Assembly: GCA_003415625.1 (NCBI GenBank)
Contig: PYIU01000003.1
Span: 3,720,001-3,784,000, forward strand
Length of the DNA stretch: 64,000 nt
Origin: Aquanectria penicillioides
Lineage: Eukaryota; Ascomycota; Sordariomycetes; Hypocreales; Nectriaceae
Direction of reading: 5' to 3'
Positions within the stretch are counted from its first letter, which is position 1. Every line of letters begins with the position of its first letter. The position numbers and the translations under genes are program-made. A model generated the notes under the pieces. It was not told the DNA's origin and searched no databases. It saw only the letters and a program-made list of their open reading frames with translations. Shown piece after piece: positions 1 through 9,951 of this stretch.

Positions 1-1812
1 TAACGGCCAAACGGCGTGGGTTGGCTCTGGATGCGGCAGTAGATCGACGGAACGCTCTCATCGCGCCCCCCGGGTTCGATATGTTTGCACTTTCACCTTG
101 GATTCCTTATGCTCTGTGATCACCCCATGTCCAAGTCGCACGCGGAGTGGAGAGCCGCAATTTACATGCCCGCCATCGTCACTCGGGAACACGCTCTGCA
201 ACGGTCATCTAGACCTCTGGGTCGTATCGGATAAGGTACATGTAGTCGACGTGCAAGTTCCCGCGGAACGTGGTGAAAGGGAGACACCGTGATACGTGGT
301 GCGCCGCGGTGCGTCGCGTGGGGATGCATGGTGCGTGGTACGTGGGCGAAGGAAAGGTTGTTAGCCATAATGGTGTGCTGTGCTGCCGTTTTGCTCGTCG
401 ATGCTGTCAATGCTGGAACCCTGGTCCCTCTTCTCGTCCCTGACGCCCTCAATGCCTTCACCCTCGGCCGGCATCCCTTCAATCTCCGGAGATGAGCGAT
501 GGTGCTGCCACAATTACCCATTCCAGCTTGCTGGACCATCTCGATGCTGTGGCTTCTGGGCCTTGCATCACCAACGGCCCTCTGCGGGCGCAGCGAAGCT
601 CAGCAAAGGCGGGGGAAAATGTGATCAATGTGCATTTGTTGGGGGGACGCACAACCCAACCTTGGATTCGCCTTTGCACATCGCCGAGGTCGACCGGCCC
701 GTGGGCCTTATAGCCATTGCCTCTCATCTGCTCTGGCTCCCCCGGCACACAAAACGCCCATTGCCCCCGTCTCACCTCTCTATTCGACTCTTTTCTTCTC
801 CTTACCCATTGTTTCTTCGCTCCCCTGCCAGCGTACGTAAATTGACTTCCGCGCACGGACAGCCATCCCGCCCATATTGGAGCCCAGGTCGGTGTTATCA
901 ACCCTCCATCCGTCTGATCGTGCCCCGAGGGAAGCTCGGCCTCGTCTTTCTCTGTTCAGCACGAGATTGTCCAATGCGACGCTGTCGGAATGCCCAGTGG
1001 TCTCCCTCCTTCATCTGAAAACCAATTGCCAATGTTTCATGCACCCCTCAACCTTCAGCTTTCACACTCCTTTCCCGAAACTCCGATGATCATCGCCCAC
1101 GGACTCCGAAAGTTTGCGGGTGAGCGACTCTAGACCCTAGCCGTGGACCAGGATCCCGGTGCCTTATCGTTCGACTTCTTGCCAGCAAAAGGGATACGAA
1201 GGTCAAAACGGAAGTTTTTCTTGTTTCCCCCTATAATGATGTGTTGTCATCCCACTGCGCGAGAAACGCGGTAGGCCAAGATCGAAGCTAGATTTGACAA
1301 GGTTTTGTGTGACCTTGACCTTCGGTGGTGTTCCTGCTATCCCGTGCATGTAGATGCATGTAGGTACGGGTGTACGGGTATGTCTCAGTGTCCCACCAAT
1401 CGATTGACTTCCTTATCAGGAAGGCAACCTGAACCATCGCACCCTCAGATCGGCATGGCATATAAGTGCTCCCAAGCTGGCACCAACACGCCTCGCAACA
1501 CTTGCAGCTGTTGGCCCCGAGCGAGTCACCTCGATAGCGATGGGAATTCATTGTGCGATGGAGCTGGCAGCCGGCAAAGACTCGGTAGAATATGAAATCC
1601 CTCGGTCACGAGACTTGGCTCACGCCGGCGCTTTGGATCGATCTCGCCATCGTAAATCTTTGCGACTTCAAAAAGGGTACCTCTGTTGCCTAGCCTGTCG
1701 CCCGTCTCGCTTTTTTTCTTCTTTTTTTTAATCTCTCGGATGTTGCGTGTAACACTTTGCACGCCTTGTAGCTTGTGATTGATTATACTTCACATTCTGA
1801 CCCCGCGCCATC
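1..1812. other. Upstream intergenic region
   Basis: No convincing gene is visible. Open frames of up to about 210 codons around 380-1018 overlap on both strands, lack splice structure and read as low-complexity or arginine/proline-rich peptides. The last part, with a T-rich tract near 1709-1730, should hold the promoter and leader of the decarboxylase gene that starts at 1813. Confidence 0.5.
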
Positions 1813-3521
1813 ATGACTGTGACTAACGGCCATCAACCCCTCAACAATGGTAGCCCCTCCTCAACCCTCCATAGGGCTGAGGAGGTCTCCGATGTAAGAC
1901 AACACCACCATTCCAGGGGAACTTTGTCATTTATCGGTCGCTGACATTCCGTCCAGCTGATTGGGGCTGTTAGAGATCTCATCGTCCCTTTCATCAAAGC
2001 CGCGGATGATGCGGCCGCAGAGAGAGCCACGGGCAACATTGTCCCCGACGAGACTGGCCGAGTCAGCAATGTCCTGGTGGACTTCCAGAAGCCTCGGGAT
2101 CTGGCCGATAAGATGAAATTTTCCCTGCCTAACCAAGGTCAGGGCAAGAATGGTTTACTCGAAATCATTCAGCAAGTTCTTCAAAACAGCGTCAACACTT
2201 GGGACCAGGGATTCCTTGACAAGCTCTACGCCAGTACAAATGCCGTGCGTATGACTCTCAAGCCTCTCTAGCTCCCATTCTCACACGCATAACCAGGTCG
2301 GCGTCGTTTCAGATATGATCCTTTCCGTGCTCAACACCAACGTGAGATCTGCATCACTTAACCACCCCCACCAAATCTATCCCACTAACACGCTCAAAGT
2401 TGCACGTATTTCAAGTCTCTCCTGCCTTGTCGGTGGTTGAGAAAACCACTGCCAAGACCCTAGCACACTTGTTTGGTTTCACCGGACCTCGTGCAGGAGG
2501 CATTTCTTGCCAAGGTGGAAGTGCGTCCAACCTGACGTCCATGGTTGTGGCCCGCAACACCTTGTTTCCCGAGTGCAGAACCTCGGGCGTCCGCAAGCAT
2601 GACTTTGTCGTTTTCACTGGCGCGCATGGTCACTACTCAGTCGAAAAAAGTGCCATGATTTGCGGCTTGGGTGCCGATAGTGTTTTGCCCGTCCCTGTCG
2701 ATGACAATGGTTGCATGAAACCCGATGCGTTGCGAGAGTTGGTCCTCCGCGCGAAGGCTGAGGGCAAGACTCCATTTTACGTCAACTCTACGGCTGGTAC
2801 TACTGTCATGGGTTCATATGAGCCGTTTGAAGAAATTTCCACAGTCTGCAAGGAGTTTGGACTTTGGCTTCATATCGATGCCAGTTGGGGAGGCCCAGCA
2901 ATTTTCTCAGCCAAGCATCAGCATAAGCTCAAGGGTTCCCACTTGGCCGACTCGCTTACTGTCAACCCGCATAAGATGATGAATGTACCTGTGACATGTT
3001 CGTTCCTTCTCGGCCCAGACATGAACATCTTCAATCGGGCAAACAGCACTGCGGCTGGTTACTTGTTCCACACCAACCAGGGCGAGGATATTTGGGATCT
3101 CGCTGATCTGACTTTGCAATGTGGTCGCCGAGGTGACAGCTTGAAGCTTGCCCTCGCGTGGATTTATTATGGTGCTTCTGGATTCGAAAAGCAGATTGAC
3201 CATGCCTTCGAGCAGGCAGCTTATCTGGCCAGTCTTGTCAAGCAGAGCGATAACTTCGTCCTCGTGTCGCAGGACCCCCCTCCATGTCTGCAAGTATGCT
3301 TCTACTACGCTCCTGGTGGGGATCTGTCAGAAGACAAAGACACGAACACACTGCAGACCAGCAAAATGGTCGAAAAGATGATTCTTCGGGGGTACATGGT
3401 AGACTATGCCCCTGGACCCAAAGGCAGTTTCTTCCGCGTTGTGGTCAACTGCCAAACTCTGACAACGACGGTCGAAGGGTTGGTCAGAGGTCTGGAGGAA
3501 GTCGGACAGGAGGGTTTCTAG
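1813..3521 (+). CDS. PLP-dependent group II decarboxylase (glutamate / cysteine-sulfinate decarboxylase type)
   Basis: Four exons: 1813-1893, 1957-2244, 2297-2341 and 2400-3521, giving about 511 residues. All introns have GT/AG ends and the frame runs cleanly through every junction. The protein resembles animal-type GAD/CSAD. It has the GFTGPRAGG segment, a HYSxxK segment, FYVNSTAGTTV, the cofactor-binding DASWGG and the PLP-lysine motif NPHKMM, with the Schiff-base lysine near residue 330. Family members remove the alpha-carboxyl group of glutamate, aspartate or cysteine sulfinate, giving GABA, beta-alanine or hypotaurine. Substrate cannot be read from the sequence; the extra N-terminal region is short and no transit peptide is obvious. 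The start at 1813 is the first ATG after a pyrimidine-rich leader and sits in a good context (ATCATGA). No neighbouring gene suggests a pathway. The family call is secure and the exact substrate is open. Confidence 0.93.
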
Positions 3522-4206
3522 AGTACGGACAGTATATACTACTAGACCCTAGACACGGATCACAATTATATAGAGAGATAGAATTGTAGAGACGAGTAAA
3601 AGAAAAAGGAAACGGGCAGCGACCAAATTGATACTTACACCCGCCTAGGTCAACACAGGAGACTGATATTCTCGGGGGTCTTAAAACAGGCGAGGGTTAA
3701 ATGGCGGTTCATGCATAGAACTAGACCTCAACGGCAAATGATATTGCTATGCAAAATGAGGAGAGTGTTGCTGCTATTTTGTGACATTGTCAATGAGGCT
3801 CTTTGGGGGCTAAAGCCACACACTTACAGTTGGTCATTCGTCATGCTTGGATGAAGAATGATTTACTGAGATGTGCATCTTGAATGAGATTGAGCGAAAA
3901 ATTCAATGTCATTTCATCTGTCCTTTTTTCTAAATGTCATGCTTCGGATTCAGAAGCTTTGAGCGTCAAAACTTTCAGTAACTTATAGAGTAGTATTGAG
4001 GAGTGGAGCATGCATACCAAACTTGCGGAGCTGTGGGGACGCGGGAGCCTTTGAATCGGTCCCGGTGGTGGATCCCTTATCGATAACAGTTCGCCTGGTC
4101 GACCGCCAAATTTTTTGGAAAACTTTCTGGCGGACAACCACCCCACTACATCTTCCCAGTTCAACAAACTCGACGGCATTGCGATTCGCTCGATCCCGCC
4201 GACACA
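3522..4206. other. Intergenic region between decarboxylase and NOP9
   Basis: This stretch holds the decarboxylase 3' flank and the NOP9 promoter and leader. It is AT-richer in the middle (about 3700-3960). No ORF here has coding character. Confidence 0.6.
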
Positions 4207-6306
4207 ATGCCGAAGCCTCGTACGAAACGAGGCGCCGCTCGTGAGGAGCGCAAGCGCAAGCGTCACGATGAGGTTGAAACTCACGACAATCACGACGCCG
4301 ACCCAAAGCGCCAAAGAACCGAAGATGAAGAGTACGGCCACGGCAATGAAGGTGGCGCGGAGCCCCAGCAGAATGGATTTGGAGAGAAGGAGTTTTTCGG
4401 CATGCTGGCTGAAGAGGAGCAGGAATACTTCCGTCGTGCGGATGAACTCCTCGAGCTGAACCAGTTCCCGACCACCGAAGACCGCGACATCTTCCTCGAG
4501 AACGTGTACAAGGAGGCTGAGGGCAAAGAGCTCAAGCTGGCAAGCAGCCAGTCATGCTCGCGATTGATGGAACGCCTAATTCAACTCGCCAACACTTCCC
4601 AGAAGAAGCGGCTGTTTGAGGCCTTTGGCGGTCACTTCCTGTCATTGGTACAGCACCGATTCGCAAGTCACTGCTGCGAGGCCCTCTTCCTTCGATCGGC
4701 CGGCGTTGTGTCGCAGGAACTCGCTGGATTTGTCATGGATACTAAGGGAACGGACGTGGATATGCAGAAGCCCGAGTCATCCATGGAAGAGCTGTTTCTC
4801 GCCACATTGGATGAATTGGAAGGCGGCCTGGGATACCTGATTACCGATCGCTTCGCTTCACACACCCTGCGAGTTCTTCTCCTCGTGCTATCTGGCCGAC
4901 CTCTCGACGATTCGTCTGTAAAGAATCTCATGAAGAGTAAAAAGAAGGAGAACATTTCCGTGGCTGGTGCAAACGCAGCAGATGAGTCCAACCAAGGCCT
5001 TCGAGCCGTCCCAGCCTCCTTCACCATGGCCACCAAGAAAATCATTGAGGATTCTACCTCGGGTATGGATGCGACTGGCTTGAGGGTGTTGGCGACGCAT
5101 CCCATGGGAAATCCCACCCTCCAGCTTCTTCTCGAACTTGATCTGACCCTAGGCAAGAGTGATCAGAAGGCCGAGTCTGGACAGCCCACGCTTCTGTTCC
5201 AACTTCTACCTGGTGCTCCCCAAACCTTGAGCGACGACTCGTCGGAGGCTTCTCAGTTCATCAACGGGATGATCTACGATCAGATCGGATCACGATTGGT
5301 TGAGACGCTCATCACCCACGCTCCCGGAAAGATCTTCAAGGCTCTCAACCAGAACATCTTCCTTCCTAGAATACAAGGATACGTCCGCAATGACGTTTCT
5401 TCTTACGCAGCCATCCGAGTGCTGAACCGACTTGGAAAGGATGACTTGGTCAAGGCTGTGGAACAGATTGTTCCCACTGTACCCCAACTGGTCACTAAGT
5501 CGAGATTCAACGTTCTCAAGACTCTCTTCGAACGATGCTCTGCTCGCGGCATTATCGATGAGATCAAGAAGCTCATGAAGGGGCTCAAAGAGGGATGCGG
5601 ATCAACTCCCGTTGGCTTAGTGACTACGCTGTGCGGATTCAAAGATGAAGAGAAGAAGAAGAAGAAGGACGCCCAGCAGCTCTCCAAGAATGAATACGCC
5701 ATCCAATCCCACGGTGCACAATTGCTCACCACCCTTCTAGGAATCCCAGGGCCAACCAAGGGCGTCCAAGAGGCTCTTCTCGCCATCTCACCAGAGCACC
5801 TTGTCCGACTTGCCACCACCTCCATGCCTACTGTCACTGTTCTAACCACTGCTCTCGCAACACCCTCCTCAAACCCCGCTTTCCACAAGTCTATCGCCAA
5901 TACTCTCCAACCACACATCGCCGAGCTCGCTTCCTCGCAGTTCGGTCACAATCTCGTCAACGCCATCGTTGAAGTTCCCAGCAAGGGCAAGGAGCGCAGC
6001 ATTCCTTTCCACATGAAGGAAGTCATCATAGCCACACTTGGACAGCACGAGGCTGAACTACGAGACAGCTGGATGGGAAGGAGCGTATGGAGGTCGTGGA
6101 AAGGCGATATGTGGAAGACAAGAAGAGGCGACTGGAAGATGTGGATGAGAGAAGTTGATGTTCTGCCGGAACCAAGCGCCCCCGTAAGAGGGCCAAGGGG
6201 CCCGGAGAGGTCAAGAGATGGCGATGGAAAGAAAGATAAGAAGGACAAGATGAGGAAAAGTAAGAACCTCATTGAGAATGTCGAAAAGGGAGCCGACGAA
6301 GCATAG
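4207..6306 (+). CDS. NOP9: Nucleolar pumilio-repeat protein Nop9
   Basis: Single uninterrupted exon of 699 codons. Nop9 is a nucleolar RNA-binding protein of the 90S pre-ribosome needed for 18S rRNA maturation. The N-terminus is basic (MPKPRTKRG, then a Lys/Arg-rich stretch to about residue 25). An acidic segment and the typical FFGMLAEEEQEYFRRADELL entry into the pumilio domain follow near residues 60-80. The body has repeated helical pumilio-type units, for example LASSQSCSRLMERLI, HRFASHCCEALFL, TDRFASHTLRVLL and IQSHGAQLLTTLL. The C-terminal landmark RDSWMGRSVWRSWKGDMW is present, then a Lys/Arg-rich nuclear-type tail. Length matches Pezizomycotina Nop9 (about 650-720). The ATG at 4207 is the first in frame. 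No oddities were seen, apart from an alternative basic frame overlapping the last 100 codons, which I regard as chance. Confidence 0.95.
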   Translation: MPKPRTKRGAAREERKRKRHDEVETHDNHDADPKRQRTEDEEYGHGNEGGAEPQQNGFGEKEFFGMLAEEEQEYFRRADELLELNQFPTTEDRDIFLENVYKEAEGKELKLASSQSCSRLMERLIQLANTSQKKRLFEAFGGHFLSLVQHRFASHCCEALFLRSAGVVSQELAGFVMDTKGTDVDMQKPESSMEELFLATLDELEGGLGYLITDRFASHTLRVLLLVLSGRPLDDSSVKNLMKSKKKENISVAGANAADESNQGLRAVPASFTMATKKIIEDSTSGMDATGLRVLATHPMGNPTLQLLLELDLTLGKSDQKAESGQPTLLFQLLPGAPQTLSDDSSEASQFINGMIYDQIGSRLVETLITHAPGKIFKALNQNIFLPRIQGYVRNDVSSYAAIRVLNRLGKDDLVKAVEQIVPTVPQLVTKSRFNVLKTLFERCSARGIIDEIKKLMKGLKEGCGSTPVGLVTTLCGFKDEEKKKKKDAQQLSKNEYAIQSHGAQLLTTLLGIPGPTKGVQEALLAISPEHLVRLATTSMPTVTVLTTALATPSSNPAFHKSIANTLQPHIAELASSQFGHNLVNAIVEVPSKGKERSIPFHMKEVIIATLGQHEAELRDSWMGRSVWRSWKGDMWKTRRGDWKMWMREVDVLPEPSAPVRGPRGPERSRDGDGKKDKKDKMRKSKNLIENVEKGADEA

Positions 6307-6862
6307 GCGAAACAATGTGGTCACTGATACCCAGGAAACGACAATACGAGGATCTCTGTGGACGGGAGCCAAATCTAGGGTCTTGCAAGGTTAGAATTGA
6401 GCGAAAGAGATAAAAAGTCTTGCCATTTTGGTGTTATAAACTGAATAGATACAATTCATTTATTAGTCTCATGTTCCCCTCATATTTTTTTCAATAATCC
6501 ATCCCTTATCCAACTTCTTCCTAAGTAGGCGGGGAAGCCGGCTAGTTCAGCTTCCGGAAGGATGCTCTCAGATTCGAATCAACATTCATGAAGCGCATTG
6601 TCTACCAATTGATTATCCGCAAAGGCCCACCCAGTATCCGCGTGGGATTGGAATGTCTGTGTCATCGGTGCTACCGTTGGTCACATTGCAGATTCCCAAT
6701 CTCCAAGTGCAGGTTGCATTGTGTTATTAAAGCGCATTGTTGTAATTCGGAGAGTGAATTAGACCCACATCCAGAGGGCATTGACAATGGCCGCCGTATC
6801 ATTGACGGAGGCGATGCGTCTCATTATTCCTGTGTCAACTAGACTCACTTGGACTCGTTATT
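6307..6862. other. NOP9 3' flank / intergenic
   Basis: AT-rich 3' flank, including ATAAAAAG near 6411 and a TTTTTTTC tract near 6486 that may take part in NOP9 3'-end formation. No gene is seen. Confidence 0.5.
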
Positions 6863-7961
6863 ATGGACAAGCCCAAAGATTCTCCATCCAGCATCATCTC
6901 CAAGGTCGGCATCTAAGTCATCCTCCTCTCCACTCTGCCCATCTCCCGTTTACTTGGAGCTCCCAAACATCACAGGTATCTGCTGTGTCTTTCGATATGC
7001 CTCGTCCAGAACATGGTAATGCGGAGCTGTTCCCAAGTGTGTCCCGCGATAATGCCGAAAGACGATCTGGGAGTGCGACTCCTCGGGCCGGAACACCTTT
7101 GAATCGGCAAATAAATGGCAACGAGGACAACGAGACTACACCAAAGGCGTCTAAAGTTTCCTCTATGCAGCAACCTTCTCTCTCTCATTTAGAGATCGCC
7201 CAAGCTCGTCTCATGGAAATTTTAAGTTCAGTCGGTAATAGCGAAGAACCATTCTCCCGAGAACTCCGACCATCGCAACCTAGCAGCATCAAGGATTCTG
7301 GCCCGCCCAAGGGTTCTTCGATCCGTCCTCCATCTTCGAAAATTGCAGTCGGGACTGGGGCCATGCAACTCAGACATCCTCGACGCCATAACGACAGCAT
7401 GCCAACTGTGAGCGGTGCCAGTGCTCGTATGGCATTCCACGGAGAAAACACTCGAGACAATTGGACTCGCGCAAGCAGAGAGCCACATTCTAGTAATGAA
7501 TCTCTGCACCCGATTCTCTCAACTAACTTGGAGGCTTTGGTTCCTGGATTGTCTCAAGGTCAACAGGAACATCGCCAAACTGAGCTAGCTCATCCGGAAC
7601 GTGGGCATTCCGCAGCAGTCGACGCCGAGTCCCTCACCAAAGGACCACAGACTTCATGTCTCCGAAAATAGCCCACCGCTGCTTGAGTCTGGACGCCCTG
7701 ATATTCCGAAGAAGTCCCCATGGGCGGTCTATGGAATAGAGTATAGTGCTGGGCGGGTAGGGAAGGGTTGGGTGCTTGAATGTGCTTGCTTCGCTTTGCG
7801 GTTTTGACATAGACAATTCCGATTGTGAAAACAAATCTACCGATAGATCTGAGGGAAATCCCGAGTCTCAGAGTCGCAACAGGAACAGGGAGATTCGGTT
7901 CCCTGGTTGGGCCATGAGACTAGTAAGAAGGATTAGCAAACCGGCAATCCCCGAGTGGTGA
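6863..7961 (+). pseudogene. Unrecognised Ser/Pro-rich ORF with frame breaks (doubtful gene)
   Basis: Coding-like peptide is spread over three frames. A first exon may run 6863-6904 (MDKPKDSPSSIISK), with a weak-donor intron to 6974, followed by an open frame to a stop at 7671. That frame is rich in Ser, Pro, Arg and Glu and looks intrinsically disordered. A second frame (about 7589-7740) reads GIPQQSTPSPSPKDHRLHV and SPWAVYGIEYSAG. A third (about 7807-7961) ends RISKPAIPEW and then stops. No single set of canonical splice sites joins the three. It could be a gene with indels, a decayed gene or chance. I recognise no domain and assign no function. The first-frame portion is the best supported. 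Confidence 0.3.
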
Positions 7962-9591
7962 ATGAAAACTTAGGGTCTCGGGGAGTTCGGTGGTATCTCC
8001 AAGTATCTCCAAGGAAGCATGTTGATTTTCTGATCTGTATCAGTGAGGCAAATCAATTGCCGAGCTACATTATCGCTCCATGCACAAATTAATGTGATGT
8101 CAGCTCATGATCATGAAGTTTCTCGGGATACGCCGATGACGTTTTGCGCCCTTTCTCAACTAAGTTTAGCTAACAATGCATCCAGTATGCCATCAACATG
8201 CTCACAGTATTAACTCCATCATTTCTTGGTAGTCAGTACAGCCAGGATGAGAAAGAGGGGCCGTTTGCGCAATTTGGACTCTTTGGGCCGTAGTGAGCCG
8301 TCGAGCCGACCGAATCCCTAGGTTTAGGTAAGCGAGGAGTCTCGGGAACCTTCAGAAGAATGAGAACAGAATGACCATGTTTGGCCTCAGCGCCACACAC
8401 CGGGATCCTAACCTAGACAAGCTGCAATGTTCAAACTCTGGGGCTCGTCGCAGTGGGGTCTGAGTCAAGAGAATTCCCCGTCGACTTTAACCAGCTCATC
8501 TCAATGTTGGGTTGACACAACGCCATCCCGCATTGTCTACGCCTCGGGGCGTCTTCTAAACCAAGCCATCCGATCTTTGTCTCAAACACGGTCGCCTCGG
8601 CGAACAAATTGCCTTACAGCTCTCGGTCACTGTTGAACAATTTCGGTGCCGGCCCAAGAAAGACTCTCCCCCCTTGGTCGCTAACGCCATGTGCCTCTCG
8701 GATACTCGCAATCCGGTGCTTTCCATTGAGCTATGTTCAGGTTGACTTCTCCGCACGAACCGACAGTATAGAGTTTGACCTGGGCAATAGTACGTGGCGA
8801 TATACAAAACGACACGGGGCAATTCATTGTCAACAATCCGAAGAGGGGGGCGATATTTGGGGGAATTGGCAGGTGTCAGATTAAAACCTGGGGTAAATCA
8901 CGTTACCAAAAGGATCGAAATGTCCGGTGCTCATGATGTATGGTTTCCAGCGGCCAGTCTGTTTCATGATGATGTTGCCAACACGTCACATCTCCGTCAC
9001 GGGTATGTCTTGAACCAAAGCTTTGGTTTGAGGTAAGATCTACGGCCAGCAAACATCATCTGCAAGCCCCGCGATGGCTTAGGACCAATGGCCAAGCGCA
9101 GAGCTTTGTCACCGGGTGGCCGCTATCCGGTGCTGAACAGTATTTAACATGGGATTCTTGAAAATGTGGTGCAAGACGCGTGGAATTCCGCCGCTTAGCC
9201 TCAGCAAGGTGTGGCGTCAAGAGGTTCCCTGTGGCTCATGAAGCCTGGTGACGTTGTGCCTCTATGGAGCCGGCCCAGGATCTGGGTCCGCTGATGACGA
9301 TTGACCGGAAGCCAAGGCACAGGCTTAGGAAGGGCAGAAGAAAGTCGAAAGGTGCAAGTGTTAGAGCGGGCATGTAGTGTTGGGTACCAGCTGCAACCGT
9401 GTCTGATGAGCGATCGAGGAATGTGAAGCGGACCAAACCCTCCGGACTATGGAGTTTTCGCTGCTAGGATGTGGTGCTGGGGTCGCGGAGCAGGCCGTCC
9501 ACAACGCCAACCTGCCGCAACAGGACCTTCTTGTTGGTTTGCTGTCCCAGTTTGGCCCAGTTTCATGGCAGCCTCATTGAACGCCATGCGG

Positions 9592-9630
9592 TGCGATGCG
9601 ATGCGATGCGATGCGATGCGATGCGATGCG
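9592..9630. repeat. GATGC pentanucleotide microsatellite
   Basis: About seven perfect tandem copies of GATGC, with slightly degenerate copies at the 5' end (ATGCGGTGC). Because the unit is five bases, copy-number change would alter frame, so it is unlikely to lie in coding sequence. Confidence 0.9.
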
Positions 9631-9889
9631 TTACGGCGGAGTTGCATTCTCTTGGGCTACGTGCAATGGATTAATGCGATGGACAGCGGGGACGGCGGGC
9701 CGCTGCGTATGGCATGACTCGGACGCGATGGAGCAAGTTGAAGTGTGCTCGATCATCTTGATGTCGGCTTGTCAGCATAGAAGTCGCCATCGTGCAACAT
9801 CTGGGAGCGAGGATCGCGTGGTCTCGTGGTGGTAAGGAATCGGCTCAGAGCTGGAGATCGCTGTTGCAATTGCTCTGGACCTAAACCGG

Positions 9890-9951
9890 AGCTGTGCTAG
9901 GTACCCTAAGCAGGCATTTTGGCGCTGGCTGCCTTAGGTACCTTAGCTCGC
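9890..9951. repeat. Imperfect inverted repeat around GGTACC motifs
   Basis: The left arm (GAGCT..CTAGGTACCCTAAG) is roughly the reverse complement of the right arm (CTTAGGTACCTTAGCTC), separated by about 15 bases. It could form a hairpin. Similar GGTACC or CCTAGG palindromes recur at 10030-10075, 11466-11490 and 29819-29835. Whether this is a miniature element remnant or simply palindromic sequence is not decided. Confidence 0.5.

Noticed and set aside
9592..9630. Short tandem array considered as CRISPR-like
   Set aside because: The units are five bases with no spacers, and the genome is eukaryotic.
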